DNA of 64,000 nt, taken from assembly GCF_001651855.1 (NCBI RefSeq), contig NZ_LNQC01000037.1:39539-103538 (forward strand), in the 5' to 3' direction. This document shows, piece after piece, positions 45,337 through 55,075 of this stretch; the first letter of the stretch is position 1; each line of letters begins with the position of its first letter. Source of the DNA: Sinorhizobium americanum (GTDB lineage Bacteria > Pseudomonadota > Alphaproteobacteria > Rhizobiales > Rhizobiaceae). Under the pieces are notes generated by a model. That model searched no databases, had not been told where the DNA came from, and saw nothing but the letters and a program-made list of their open reading frames with translations. The translations under genes and the position numbers were made by a program.

Positions 45337-46011
45337 ATGGCTCTCACCCTCTATCTCCACCCGCTCGCCTCCTTCTGCCACAAGGTGCTGATCGCGCTCT
45401 ATGAGACCGGAACGCCCTTCGAGGCGCGGATCGTCGATCTTATGGACCCGCAGGAGAATGCCCGCTACCTGGAGGTCTGGCCGGTCGGCAAAATCCCGGT
45501 GCTGCACGATGGCGCCGCGGACCGGATCGTTCCGGAAACGTCGATCATCATCGAATATCTCGATCGCCACTATCCCGGCCAAGAACCCCTGATCCCGCGC
45601 GACGATGCGCTGGCGCTCGAGGCACGGCTGTGGGACCGCTTCTTCGATCTCTACATCCACGTGCCGATGCAGAAGATCGTCACCGACACGCTGCGCGCTT
45701 CCGGCGAGAACGACCGCCGCGGTGTCGCCGATGCCCGCGCGTCGCTCGCCACCGCCTATGATTTGGCCGAGCGCCAGCTCACGGACCGGCGCTTCGCCAT
45801 TGGGGAGGCCTTCACCATCGCCGATTGCGCCGCCGCCCCCGCGCTCTTCTATGCCGGCATCGTGCAGCCCTTCGGCGACACCCATCCGAACCTTTCGGCC
45901 TATTTCGAGCGGCTGCTCGAGCGCCCCTCCTTTAAGCGCACGCTCGCCGAGGCGAGACCCTATTTCCACATGTTCCCCTACAAGGACGCGATGCCGGCAC
46001 GCTTTCTTTGA
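45337..46011 (+). CDS. Glutathione S-transferase family protein
   Basis: A 224-residue GST. The start ATG 45337 has only a weak AGG site but gives the typical N-terminus (ALTLYLHPLASFCHKVLI). A catalytic Ser/Cys candidate lies in SFCHK; GKIPVLHDG and ETSIIIEYLDRHYPG complete the glutathione site. The C-terminal helical domain contains AFTIADCAAAPAL. Likely detoxification or dehalogenase-like activity. It lies 104 nt after the TetR gene and 80 nt before the aldo/keto reductase on the same strand, perhaps a loose operon. Confidence 0.88.
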   Translation: MALTLYLHPLASFCHKVLIALYETGTPFEARIVDLMDPQENARYLEVWPVGKIPVLHDGAADRIVPETSIIIEYLDRHYPGQEPLIPRDDALALEARLWDRFFDLYIHVPMQKIVTDTLRASGENDRRGVADARASLATAYDLAERQLTDRRFAIGEAFTIADCAAAPALFYAGIVQPFGDTHPNLSAYFERLLERPSFKRTLAEARPYFHMFPYKDAMPARFL

Positions 46012-46091
46012 CCCTTTCGGCGGGACGCCGCTTGCGTTCGCGTCCATGCCCGCTACCCTCTCCGGCGACAACCACGCAAAGGAGCGAGACA

Positions 46092-47141
46092 ATGGAATAT
46101 CGTCTGCTCGGCCGCTCCGGTCTGAAGATCTCGACCGTCACCATGGGAACGATGACCATCGGCGGCGGCGGCAAGTTCGCCCAGGTCGGCAGTGTCGGCG
46201 TCGAAGAGGCCCGTCGCTATGTCGACCTCTGCCTCGATGCCGGCGTCAACCTGATCGACACGGCCGACATCTACTCGACCGGCGCCTGCGAGGAAATCCT
46301 CGGCGAGGTGCTGGGCGGCAAGCGCAAGAACGGCGTGCTTCTCGCCACCAAGGCGCGCTTCTCTATGGGCCCGGGCCCGAACGACGGCGGCCTGTCGCGC
46401 CAGCACCTGATCAGCGCCTGCGAGGCGAGCCTCAAGCGGCTGAAGACCGACGTGATCGACCTCTACCAGGTGCACGAATGGGACGGCCAGACGCCGCTCG
46501 AGGAGACGATGGAAGCGCTCGACACGCTCGTGCGCCAGGGCAAGGTGCGCTACATCGGCTGCTCCAACTATTCCGGCTGGCACATCATGAAGGCGCTCGG
46601 CATCAGCGCGCTCGAAAACCGCCAGCGCTTCGTCAGCCAGCAGATCCACTATACGCTGGAGGCCCGCGAGGCCGAATACGAGCTGGTACCGATCTCGATC
46701 GACCAGGGCCTCGGCATCCTCGTCTGGAGCCCGCTTGCCGGCGGCCTGCTTTCCGGCAAGCACCGCCGCGGCCAGTCACCGGAAGGCACCCGCCAGTTCG
46801 CCGGCTGGAACGAGCCGCCGATCCGCGACGAGGAACGGCTCTGGAAGATCGTCGACATGCTGGTAGCGATCGCCGCCGAGCGCAACGTCTCTCCTGCGCA
46901 GGTGGCGCTTGCCTGGCTGATCGGCCGCAAGGCGGTCACATCGGTCATCATCGGCGGCCGCACCGAGGCGCAGTTCCGCGACAACCTCGCCGCCGCCAGC
47001 CTCAAGCTCACCGATGAGGAACGCGAACTGCTCGACGCCGTTAGCCTGCCGCCAGTCATCTATCCCTATTGGCACCAGCTCTGGACCGCCAAGGACCGAC
47101 TCGGCGCCGCCGATCTGTCGCTGCTTGGGCCGCATGTTTGA
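46092..47141 (+). CDS. Aldo/keto reductase
   Basis: A 349-residue NADPH-dependent oxidoreductase with AAAGGAG before ATG 46092. The TIM-barrel AKR motifs are clear: NLIDTADIYSTGACEEILG with catalytic Asp and Tyr, LLATKARFSMG with the Lys, and YQVHEWDG with the His. The C-terminal nucleotide site is VTSVIIGGRTEAQFRDNL. It resembles the large oxidoreductase subgroup (AKR11/12-like). The specific carbonyl substrate is not evident. Confidence 0.92.
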   Translation: MEYRLLGRSGLKISTVTMGTMTIGGGGKFAQVGSVGVEEARRYVDLCLDAGVNLIDTADIYSTGACEEILGEVLGGKRKNGVLLATKARFSMGPGPNDGGLSRQHLISACEASLKRLKTDVIDLYQVHEWDGQTPLEETMEALDTLVRQGKVRYIGCSNYSGWHIMKALGISALENRQRFVSQQIHYTLEAREAEYELVPISIDQGLGILVWSPLAGGLLSGKHRRGQSPEGTRQFAGWNEPPIRDEERLWKIVDMLVAIAAERNVSPAQVALAWLIGRKAVTSVIIGGRTEAQFRDNLAAASLKLTDEERELLDAVSLPPVIYPYWHQLWTAKDRLGAADLSLLGPHV

Positions 47142-47210
47142 GGGGAGATCGGGCATCTTCTTTCAAGCATCTCGGGTTAACCGCTCTCACCCACCGCCGC
47201 ATGGCTTCCA

Positions 47211-49178
47211 TCAGGATTTCCCGAACACCGCACGCTCCAGGCGCGGCGCGAGCGATTCCGCATACGGCGTCGCGATATGGTGGCGGTCACGGAAGGTGAG
47301 CTTGCCGTCGACGACCGCGGGGCATGTTGTCCTGTTGCAGAACAGATCGACCACGTCGACATAGGTCGCATGCGTCTCCGCGGCGGCCTTTCTTTCCGCG
47401 GCGGGGATGGTTTCTTCCACCGCTTCGCGGCGCGGCGTATCGCAGATGTCCGTGCTCTTCTGCTGCCACAGGGCGCGCGCCACGCATTTGTCGAGGTAGG
47501 ATTTGTGCACCGGCACGTCGCGCAGGAGCACGACGTCGCTGCCGGCGCGTTCCAGTGTCTCGACCGAGCGCCTGATGCCTTTCTCCCAGTCGCGCACATC
47601 CATCTGGTGGCTGGATACGAAGTTGATGTCGTTCTTCACATAGCTCGACGAATATTGCGACAGGATCACCACATCCGGCTTCAGCGCCGCAATCTCGCCG
47701 AACGCCCGGCGCTTCCAGGCATCGCACTCGTCATAGTTCCGCATCAGCACGCCGTTCCAGGTCGGTACGTCTGCCGCCGGGCAGGATGACTTCAGGTAGG
47801 TAACGAGCCGCCAGCCATTCCTTTCGGCGATCTTCTTCAACGGCGTCGACCAGTGGTCGGCATGGGAATCGCCGAGAAGGACCACGGTCTTCTTCGGATT
47901 GGCGGCGCCGAAGGCGCAAGCCTTCGGCTGCACCGCCTCCCTTTCGAGGACGCAGGCGGAATCAAATTCGCGCGCCGCCGATTTGCGTTCGGCGCTTTGC
48001 TGGATCAGCCGCTGCTCACCATCGAAGCTGTAGCCGGCCAGGGCGGCACTGCCATAGGCGAGCGTTGTGCCGGCCCCGGTAAGCAGCGCCGCGAGCCCCA
48101 GCGAGCGTCCGGTCCTCGCCGCCAGCCAGCCGTTGTGGCGGATCGGATTTTCGATGAAGTGATAGCTGAAGAGCGACAGAACGAGCGTGACCACCAGGCA
48201 CAGCAGCCGGTCGACGAGCGAGAGCTCCGGTTCGATGATGCCCGCATAGACGATGACCGGCCAGTGCCAGAGATAGAGCGAATAGGAGAGCTTCCCGATC
48301 TCCTGCAACGGCCGGAGCGCGAGGACGGACTTCGGGCCTGCCGATCCCTCATGCGCACCGCTGAGGAGCACCAGCACCGTGCCGAGAACCGGCACGAGCG
48401 CGATCGAGCCGGGAAAGGGTATCTCCTCCGTCACGGTCAGATAGGCGGTGCCGATCAGCACGAGCCCGAGCCAGCCAAGGGCGGGCGAAAAGCGAAAGCG
48501 CCGCGCCCATTGCTGCGACAGCGCCATCGAAGCAAGGCCGCCGCAGGCGAATTCCCAGGCGCGCAGGGGCGAGAAATAGAAGGCCCAGGGCTGCGACACG
48601 GCCGTCATGTGCCAGCAGAGCGCAAAGGAGATGGCGGCGACCATGGCGAGGAGAATGAAAAGACCGCCCTTCGCCGGCCTGAGCCGCGCGAGGATCAGAA
48701 GCAGCGCGGGCCAGACGAGGTAGAACTGCTCCTCCACCGAAAGCGACCAGAAATGGATGAAGGGATTGTTCGAGGCGTCCGAGGCAAAGTAGTCGACCGT
48801 CCATCGGATCAGCCAGAGGTTGATCATATAGGCGGAGGCAAACAGCGATCCCTTGGAATAGAACTGCTGCTCTGACGGCGCGAGGATGAAATAGCCGACC
48901 AGCAGCGTCGTCAGGATGACGAAAAGCGAGGCGGGAAGCAGCCGGCGGGCGCGGCGGGCGTAGAAGCGCCAGAGATCGACAGTGCCGCTTCTCGCAATCT
49001 CCTGTTGCAGATGCCTGGTGATGAGAAAGCCGGAAATGACGAAGAAGATGTCGACGCCGACGAATCCGCCCGGCAAGCCGGTCATTCCGAAGTGGAAGGC
49101 GATGACACCCGAAACCGCCAAGGCGCGCAGGCCTTCGATATCCGGACGAAAACTTCCTGAAGTCGCTGGTGTACTCAT
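47211..49178 (-). CDS. OafA/YrhL-type acyltransferase with SGNH domain
   Basis: A 655-residue membrane enzyme. The first 350 residues are an acyltransferase-3 domain with about ten helices (FRPDIEGLRALAV, DIFFVISGFLITR, FWSLSVEEQFYLVWP). The C-terminal 250 residues are a periplasmic SGNH hydrolase-like domain with VVLLGDSHADHW (Ser nucleophile) and a DRHH Asp-His pair near the end. Such fusions O-acetylate LPS, capsule, or exopolysaccharide sugars. ATG 49178 is preferred over GTG 49184; both are plausible. Monocistronic; the target glycan is unknown. Confidence 0.93.
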   Translation of the reverse strand: MSTPATSGSFRPDIEGLRALAVSGVIAFHFGMTGLPGGFVGVDIFFVISGFLITRHLQQEIARSGTVDLWRFYARRARRLLPASLFVILTTLLVGYFILAPSEQQFYSKGSLFASAYMINLWLIRWTVDYFASDASNNPFIHFWSLSVEEQFYLVWPALLLILARLRPAKGGLFILLAMVAAISFALCWHMTAVSQPWAFYFSPLRAWEFACGGLASMALSQQWARRFRFSPALGWLGLVLIGTAYLTVTEEIPFPGSIALVPVLGTVLVLLSGAHEGSAGPKSVLALRPLQEIGKLSYSLYLWHWPVIVYAGIIEPELSLVDRLLCLVVTLVLSLFSYHFIENPIRHNGWLAARTGRSLGLAALLTGAGTTLAYGSAALAGYSFDGEQRLIQQSAERKSAAREFDSACVLEREAVQPKACAFGAANPKKTVVLLGDSHADHWSTPLKKIAERNGWRLVTYLKSSCPAADVPTWNGVLMRNYDECDAWKRRAFGEIAALKPDVVILSQYSSSYVKNDINFVSSHQMDVRDWEKGIRRSVETLERAGSDVVLLRDVPVHKSYLDKCVARALWQQKSTDICDTPRREAVEETIPAAERKAAAETHATYVDVVDLFCNRTTCPAVVDGKLTFRDRHHIATPYAESLAPRLERAVFGKS

Positions 49179-49613
49179 ACGCACAACGCCCCGTCCTAGA
49201 GCATTTGCAGTCGGATGACGTCAGGCAAATGCGGCAACAAACAGATGGAGCGGCGCAACGCATGTGAGCGCATCTCGCTCCGGTTCCGGCCGGCCGAAGG
49301 GCATCAGCAAACCGGAAGGCAAAGTTCCCTGATGCGCCGCAGCAATCGTGCTGCAACGCGGCGCAACGGGGCGAGATACTGGTTCAGAATATGGCCTCAA
49401 TAAGGGGGCCGCCCGTCGGAGGGCTTGCGCAATGGCTGATACGGTCCCTCGAAAAGGCGACACTGCCCTTCGACACAGAGGGTCGGAAAACCGCTACTGG
49501 CCCAGGAAATGCCAAGCGAAGGCAATGACTTCAGCCGAAAACCTCGATCGAATGTTTAGCTAAGGATGGGCGCCCCCTGTCACAGCGCCCATCATTTGTG
49601 GAAAACTGCCCGA
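49179..49613. other. Intergenic region with repeat family A copy
   Basis: About 435 nt without a supported gene. It starts with a diverged copy of repeat family A (49197-49285); the rest has short frames lacking ribosome-binding sites and presumably the acyltransferase promoter. Confidence 0.5.
49197..49285 (+). repeat. Intergenic repeat family A, copy 2 (diverged)
   Basis: Reads tagagcatttgcagtcggat, then caaatgcggcaacaaacaga, then a GC-rich tail with tgtgagcgca. It aligns with the copies at 9964 and 57391 but has lost one arm of the TCAGGTG hairpin, leaving gacgtcagg only. Located just upstream of the acyltransferase gene. Confidence 0.7.
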
Positions 49614-50840
49614 TCAGGCGGCTTCCGCCATCCCGCCGCGAATCAGGTCGCCCAGCCTGCGGACGCCTTCGTCGATCATCTTGTCGTTGGCGCAGGAGAA
49701 ACTCAGACGCAGAGTGTTCTCACCGGAGCCGTCGGCGAAGAAGGCGCGGCCGGGAACGAAGGCCACTTTCGCGCTCTGGATCGACTTCGCCAGGAGTTCG
49801 GCGCCGTCCGTGCCCTTCGGCAGCGTGACCCAGACGAACATGCCGCCTTCCGGCTTCGTCCAGGTGACGCCGGCCGGCATGTATTTTTCGAGCGCCGCGA
49901 GCATCGCATTGCGGCGATGCTTGTAGACCTTGTGGACCTTCGCCACCTGCTCGTCGAAGCCGCGTTCGGCGACGGCGCAGATCGCCATCTGGTTGATCGT
50001 CGAGGAATGAAGGTCGGCCGCCTGCTTCATGAGCACCAGCTTGCGGATCACCGGCTCTGCCGCGCAGACCCAGCCGACGCGAAGCCCCGGCGCCAGCGTC
50101 TTCGAAAAGCTGCCGCAATAGATCGTCCGGGCATTGTTGATGTCGCCAATGCGGGCGATCTCCAGCGCCAGGATCGGCGGGATCGCCTCGCCGTCATAAC
50201 GCAGCGACTGGTAGGCAGCATCCTCGATAACGGGGATATCGAGTTCCTCGGCGAGGTCCAGCACCCGCTCACGGCCGGCGCGGTCCACCGTCTCGCCGGT
50301 CGGATTGGCGAAATCGGCCGAGAGATAGGCGAACTTCACCCGGCCGCCGGCATCGGCGGCCGCCTGTATATAGGCTTGCGGCGTGCGGTTCCCACCGGGA
50401 TTCAGTTGATCGTAGTTCGGCTCATAGGCGTTGAAGGCCTGCAGCGCACCAAGATAGGTCGGCCAGGTGACGAGCGCCGTGTCCTTGGGCGAGAGAAACA
50501 GTTTGCCGAGATAGTCGAGCCCCTGCTGCGAGCCGGAGGTGATGAAGATGTTGTCGACGGTCGCGGGAATGCCGAGCGCCGTCATTTGCTTGGCAAGCCA
50601 TTCGCGCAGCGGCCGGTATCCCTCGCTGACGGAATATTGCAGGGCGGCGCTGACCGCCGGCCCGCCGAAGATCTCCGCATAGGCCTCGGCGAACTCCGCT
50701 TGCGGAAAGAGCTCGGGATCGGGAATGCCGCCGGCGAAGGAGATGATGTCCGGACGGTCGAGCAGCTTCAAAAGCTCGCGGATTTCCGAAGCCTTCATCC
50801 GGCTCGAGCGCGTTGCGAAAATGCTTTCCCAATTGAGCAT
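49614..50840 (-). CDS. PLP-dependent aminotransferase (class I/II, LysN/Aro8-like)
   Basis: A 408-residue fold-type I aminotransferase. It has the substrate-domain start (ISFAGGIPDPELFP), the cofactor segment TSGSQQGLDYLGKLF, and the Schiff-base Lys in GSFSKTLAPGLRVGW near residue 245. The C-terminal LRLSFSCAN carries the carboxylate-binding Arg. The sequence style is that of the 2-aminoadipate/aromatic (LysN) group, also called MocR-like without the HTH. Substrate is probably an aromatic, branched or aminoadipate amino acid. Transcribed alone. Confidence 0.92.
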   Translation of the reverse strand: MLNWESIFATRSSRMKASEIRELLKLLDRPDIISFAGGIPDPELFPQAEFAEAYAEIFGGPAVSAALQYSVSEGYRPLREWLAKQMTALGIPATVDNIFITSGSQQGLDYLGKLFLSPKDTALVTWPTYLGALQAFNAYEPNYDQLNPGGNRTPQAYIQAAADAGGRVKFAYLSADFANPTGETVDRAGRERVLDLAEELDIPVIEDAAYQSLRYDGEAIPPILALEIARIGDINNARTIYCGSFSKTLAPGLRVGWVCAAEPVIRKLVLMKQAADLHSSTINQMAICAVAERGFDEQVAKVHKVYKHRRNAMLAALEKYMPAGVTWTKPEGGMFVWVTLPKGTDGAELLAKSIQSAKVAFVPGRAFFADGSGENTLRLSFSCANDKMIDEGVRRLGDLIRGGMAEAA

Positions 50841-50965
50841 GCGACCCTCCCGTCTTGCGAAGGCCGGAGATGATCACAGCGCGCGATTTATGTCAATATT
50901 GCTGACCTATATTGCGATCCCCGCCGTCGTGAGGAAGAGGGCAAATCGCCGCCGCGGCATGGCGA

Positions 50966-52156
50966 CTATTGCGGAACGGGAGCCTGGCAGGTTCGGTTGG
51001 TATTCAAGGCGATCGGGCCGGGATCAGGCTGCGGAGGCTCACACTCAATCTTCACGCCGACGATGTCGTCCCATCCTTTTATGATGACGTCTCGCGCCCT
51101 TTCCTGTTCCTGGATGCTCGGAAAGGCCGGGTCCGAGGCGCCGCGATCACGCTCGATTTGCCGCAGCCTCTCGCGCCAATCGACAGGTATCGCACCTTTG
51201 CGCATCAGGTCCGCGCGGCGGATCGGCTCACAATGGCCCGCCAGCCAGGCAAGTTGCGCCTCGTCAGAGTAGAGGTGCTCCATCCACAGCCGGGCGGCGT
51301 TCGGATGCGGAGCAAAGGCACTGATCGCCTGGACATAGACACCGGCAATGTTGCCCGTCTTGGGTCTGACGACCTCGATCCTGGTTTTCCCCTTGAGGCG
51401 GTCGCGATCACCGAGCGCGAGATACTCCCAGCGGATGAGGATCGGTGTGCGGCCGTCTACGAGTGTGTCGGTGCTACCGACGAGCGGAACGAAGTTGCCT
51501 TTGCTGTTGAGATCGGCGAAGAACCTCAGCCCCAGCCTCGCAGCTTCTTCGACGTTTCGGTCCGTTATGGAGAGGCCCGCGGCGTAAACACCGAGGATGG
51601 CCTGGTTCGAAGCGAGGTCGCCGGCAAGCGCGACTGCGTTCCTGTAGTCAGGCGAAGCGAGATCGGCCCAATCCCGGGGCATCGTCGAGACCCGGTCCGC
51701 ATTGATCTCGAAAACGAGCACCCCGTAGTAGTCGCCATACCAATGACCGTCCGCATCCTTGACGGCGTCCGGGATCGTGTCCCAGGTGGAAACCTTGTAG
51801 GGCTGCAGCAAGCCGTCTTTTTTTGCGGGTGGGCCGAAGGAGATGCCGACATCGATCACATCCGGTCTCTCTCGGCCGGCCCCGATCCCCGCCTTAATCG
51901 CCTCGATCTGTTCTTCCGATCCCGCCTGAGGCTTCAGTTCGTTGACCGCCAAACCGTATTTCGCCTTGAAACCATCGATGATGCCGCCGTAGCCGCACCA
52001 GTCGCGGGGCAAGGCAATGACGTTGAGCTGTCCTTCCTCCCTGGCGGCGGTAACCAGTTCGTCCATCGAGCCGGCGGAAGCCACTGCCGCGCATGTCAGG
52101 ACCGCGAGCGCCGCAGCCGGCGCCACCAGGTTTCTCGCTCTCCACTCCCATTTCAT
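50966..52156 (-). CDS. Orphan ABC-type extracellular solute-binding protein
   Basis: A 396-residue periplasmic protein with GGAGGG before ATG 52156 and a signal peptide (ending AVASA near residue 28). It matches the class-2 binding-protein fold (LVTAAREEGQLNVIALP, FKAKYGLAVNELKPQAGS, LYSDEAQLAWLAGHCEPI) seen with spermidine/putrescine and iron-type transporters. The C-terminal 60 residues are Pro-rich and unusual. No permease or ATPase gene is near. It lies 88 nt after a cyclase-TPR gene on the same strand, so it may be cotranscribed and act as a sensor or feed a transporter coded elsewhere. Confidence 0.82.
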   Translation of the reverse strand: MKWEWRARNLVAPAAALAVLTCAAVASAGSMDELVTAAREEGQLNVIALPRDWCGYGGIIDGFKAKYGLAVNELKPQAGSEEQIEAIKAGIGAGRERPDVIDVGISFGPPAKKDGLLQPYKVSTWDTIPDAVKDADGHWYGDYYGVLVFEINADRVSTMPRDWADLASPDYRNAVALAGDLASNQAILGVYAAGLSITDRNVEEAARLGLRFFADLNSKGNFVPLVGSTDTLVDGRTPILIRWEYLALGDRDRLKGKTRIEVVRPKTGNIAGVYVQAISAFAPHPNAARLWMEHLYSDEAQLAWLAGHCEPIRRADLMRKGAIPVDWRERLRQIERDRGASDPAFPSIQEQERARDVIIKGWDDIVGVKIECEPPQPDPGPIALNTNRTCQAPVPQ

Positions 52157-52244
52157 CGCCGCGCCCTCCACGGTTCGGGCACCATTGCACCCAGTCTTAC
52201 CAAACCTGCGCGGACCGCGAAAAACCGCTCCTCCGCCCGCTGGC

Positions 52245-54002
52245 TCAACGAACGACGGCCAGCCCTGCCTTATGCAATCCATCGAGGAAGTGCTCGTACT
52301 GGGCTGGTTCTGCATACGGAGTCAGCATCCGCCAGTAGTGTGCGAGGTTGGTCGTCACGTTCGCCATGATGTCCGGAATCAGGGCACGTGCTTCCTGGCT
52401 GCGGCCAAGCTGGCCTAGGATGGCCAGCAGCACGACCCGGTTAAAGTATCCCCGGCGGAGCGAAACCCCTCGTTCCGAAGACCGCAACGCCTCGTCGTAA
52501 TTGGCGAGATGGTAATGCGCGAGCGCGAGCCGATCGAGAAACAGATACGTCAGCGGATCGTGCGGGCTGAGCCTTAGTGCCGTGTGAAGGGAATCGAGCG
52601 CTTCCGCGCATTGACCAGTGTAGATCCGCGCCCATCCCAAGCCCAAATGAGCGAGCGCGAGATTCGGATTGAGGTCGACCGCGCGCTGCGCCTCGGCGAC
52701 CGCCGCGTGTGCCCGCTGCCCGACAAAATGGGCAAGGCACATTGCATAGTGGGAATAGGGATCGCGATCATCCAGGGCGACAGCGCGCTCGGCCGCGGCT
52801 CGGAGCTCGGCACCATCGCGATCGACGGCGGCGCTGAAACCATGGAAACATTGTGCATATAGCGCGCGGGCAAGCATCATGTGCGCTCGACCGAAGTCTG
52901 GATCGAGAGCAATCGCCCGACGATGCCAGGCGATCGCTTCCTTGAAGTGCTCGGCGGTGTCCTGCGCGTTATGCAGCCACGTGCCGCGCATGTGGCATTC
53001 GTAGGCGTCGAGATTGTCCGTTCCGCACGACAGCGCGCGGCGGCTTTCGCCAATTAGGATTTCGGGCTCGATGGCGCCGACGATGCTCTGGGCGAGCTCG
53101 TCCTGAATGGCAAAAATGTCGGCGATCTCGCGGTCATAGCGCTGTGCCCAGAGGTGCACGCCGGTGTTCGTCTCGACAAGTTGGCCGGAGACGCGCAAGC
53201 GGGTACCCGCTTTGCGCACGCTCCCCTCCACAATGTAGCGCACGCCGAGCTCACGACCGATCTGCTTTGCGTCGATGGCGCGCCCCTTATAGGCGAACGA
53301 GGAGTTTCGAGCGACCACGAAGAACCAGCGATAAAGTGAAAGCGCCGTGATGATGTCTTCTGTCAGACCGTCGGCGAAATATTCCTGCTCCGGGTCGCCC
53401 GACATGTTGACGAAGGGAAGTACCGCAATCGACGGCTTGTCTGGTAGCGTAAGCGGGCCGCCCAGTACGGCCGCCTCGGCCGAGTCCTCCGGACGCCAAT
53501 CGAGTCCGAAGACCGCCACCGGCCGGGGGATGTTCTTGAGCTTGCGGTCGCCCAGCCGGACCATTGGAGAGTCGAGCTTGCCCTCGATCTGATCGCGCAA
53601 TGCGCCCGAAACGCAGATACCGCCGGGCTGTGCAACCTCCTGCAGCCGCGCCGCAACGTTGACGCCGTCGCCGAGCAGATTGGTGCCTTCCACGACGACG
53701 TCGCCGAGATGGAGGCCGATGCGGAACTCCATTCGCCGATCCGGCGCAAGATCGGCATTGCGGCGCCTCAATATCCGCTGGATCGCAACGGCGGCGCGCG
53801 CCCCTTGCACGGCGCTCTGGAACTCTGCCACGACGCTGTCGCCGGCGGATGCGAATATGCGCCCGCCGTGCTCGCCCACAAGGTCGGCGATGATGGACCC
53901 ATAAGTCCGCAGCTGCTCGAGGACGCCTTCCTCGTTCGCAGCGACGAGCCGGCTGTAGCCGGCCACGTCAGCGGCAAGGATCACTGCGAGCTTGCGTTCC
54001 AC
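52245..54002 (-). CDS. Class III adenylate/guanylate cyclase-TolB-TPR protein
   Basis: A 585-residue cytoplasmic protein using GTG 54002 with AGGAG 11 nt upstream. Residues 1-170 are a class III cyclase: metal Asp in AADVAGYSRLV (D12) and GDSVVAEF (D55), with a complete N-x3-R pair (GDGVNVAARL, N115, R119). The Lys that normally contacts adenine is Ala (A51), as in a known rhizobial subgroup. The TolB-like domain starts near 189 and TPRs fill the rest. It probably makes cyclic nucleotide in response to a partner bound by the TPRs. It lies 88 nt before the orphan binding-protein gene on the same strand. Confidence 0.9.
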   Translation of the reverse strand: MERKLAVILAADVAGYSRLVAANEEGVLEQLRTYGSIIADLVGEHGGRIFASAGDSVVAEFQSAVQGARAAVAIQRILRRRNADLAPDRRMEFRIGLHLGDVVVEGTNLLGDGVNVAARLQEVAQPGGICVSGALRDQIEGKLDSPMVRLGDRKLKNIPRPVAVFGLDWRPEDSAEAAVLGGPLTLPDKPSIAVLPFVNMSGDPEQEYFADGLTEDIITALSLYRWFFVVARNSSFAYKGRAIDAKQIGRELGVRYIVEGSVRKAGTRLRVSGQLVETNTGVHLWAQRYDREIADIFAIQDELAQSIVGAIEPEILIGESRRALSCGTDNLDAYECHMRGTWLHNAQDTAEHFKEAIAWHRRAIALDPDFGRAHMMLARALYAQCFHGFSAAVDRDGAELRAAAERAVALDDRDPYSHYAMCLAHFVGQRAHAAVAEAQRAVDLNPNLALAHLGLGWARIYTGQCAEALDSLHTALRLSPHDPLTYLFLDRLALAHYHLANYDEALRSSERGVSLRRGYFNRVVLLAILGQLGRSQEARALIPDIMANVTTNLAHYWRMLTPYAEPAQYEHFLDGLHKAGLAVVR

Positions 54003-54151
54003 GAGAAGAGCCGCTCCTGCGGCACTTGGCCAGGATGTTTCAAGGGTAGCTTAAATACGAAATCCGGAGAAGCGCGAAATGCCAGCTGGACCAAGGTGAG
54101 GTTGTGTCCGGCGGGCCCAATCGGCGCTTCGCAAAAGCGATCTGGCATCGG

Positions 54152-55075
54152 TCAACGACCGACGCTGCCTCGTCCGCGCATGACCCATCGAATGGCCGCG
54201 GCGATCGCCAGGCCGAGCAGCGGCCAGCGCGCCCAAAATTCTCCGCTCCAGCTAAGAAGGTTGATCGTGACGATGGCGAGCCCGGCCACGGCGAGCGTGG
54301 CAAATCCGCGGTCCACCCGTGAGGTCCTGATCCAGAGCAATGCTGCGGCGAGCCCGATCCCGAAGAGCGGCCATACCGCCCAGAATTCGCCTCGCCATGA
54401 AAGAAGGTTTATGGCGACGACACCGGCGGCAATCACGGCGAGCACCATATAGGCCCGAGAATGTCGGCGGATGGGTGCAGCGGCGGCCGGCTGCAGCGGC
54501 TGCGCCTGCCGCCCGAAGACCGGGTCGGCCGTCGGCCCGGCCCGATCTTCCCCGGCGCCGATCCGAACCGCATAGCTCGGCACGCCGCCCTCGATGTTCT
54601 TGACCTCGAGCTGCCCGAGAAAGTCGAACCCGACCGCCACCTTGTTGCGCACCTGATCATAGACCGTGTTGGAAATGACCACGCCACCGGCGGGTGCGGA
54701 TGCCTGCAGCCGGGAGGCGATGTTGACGCCGTCGCCGTAGATGTCCTTGCCTTCGGCAATCACGTCGCCGAGATTGATGCCGATGCGGAAGAACATCCGC
54801 GCCGCGTTTGGCAGCCCGGCGTTCAGGCCGGCCAGTTCGTTCTGGACATCGACGGCCGCCCTCACCGCCTCCACCACGCTCGGGAACTCGGCAATCAGCC
54901 CGTCGCCCCAGGTGTTGACGACCCGGCCGTCATGCGAGGCGATGAGACGCGCCATGGCATCGCGGTAGTGCTTGAGGGTGGCAAGCGTTCCCTCTTCATC
55001 GGCCCCCATCAGGCGCGAATAGTCCTGGACGTCGGCACAGAAGATGGTTGTCAGCTTGCGACGCGTTTCGGACAT
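54152..55075 (-). CDS. Class III cyclase with two C-terminal membrane hairpins
   Basis: A 307-residue protein. The first 175 residues are a class III cyclase with metal Asp in CADVQDYSRLMG (D15) and GDGLIAEF (D58), and N-x3-R complete (N118, R122). The adenine Lys position is Asn (N54). After a linker rich in Ala and Pro, two successive 45-residue units each contain a hydrophobic helix, INLLSW-x-GEFWA-x-WPL, and a second helix. They are near-duplicates, matching the short 2TM domain type. The protein is thus anchored by its C-terminus, with the cyclase in the cytoplasm. It lies 149 nt upstream of the cyclase-TPR gene on the same strand. Confidence 0.88.
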   Translation of the reverse strand: MSETRRKLTTIFCADVQDYSRLMGADEEGTLATLKHYRDAMARLIASHDGRVVNTWGDGLIAEFPSVVEAVRAAVDVQNELAGLNAGLPNAARMFFRIGINLGDVIAEGKDIYGDGVNIASRLQASAPAGGVVISNTVYDQVRNKVAVGFDFLGQLEVKNIEGGVPSYAVRIGAGEDRAGPTADPVFGRQAQPLQPAAAAPIRRHSRAYMVLAVIAAGVVAINLLSWRGEFWAVWPLFGIGLAAALLWIRTSRVDRGFATLAVAGLAIVTINLLSWSGEFWARWPLLGLAIAAAIRWVMRGRGSVGR

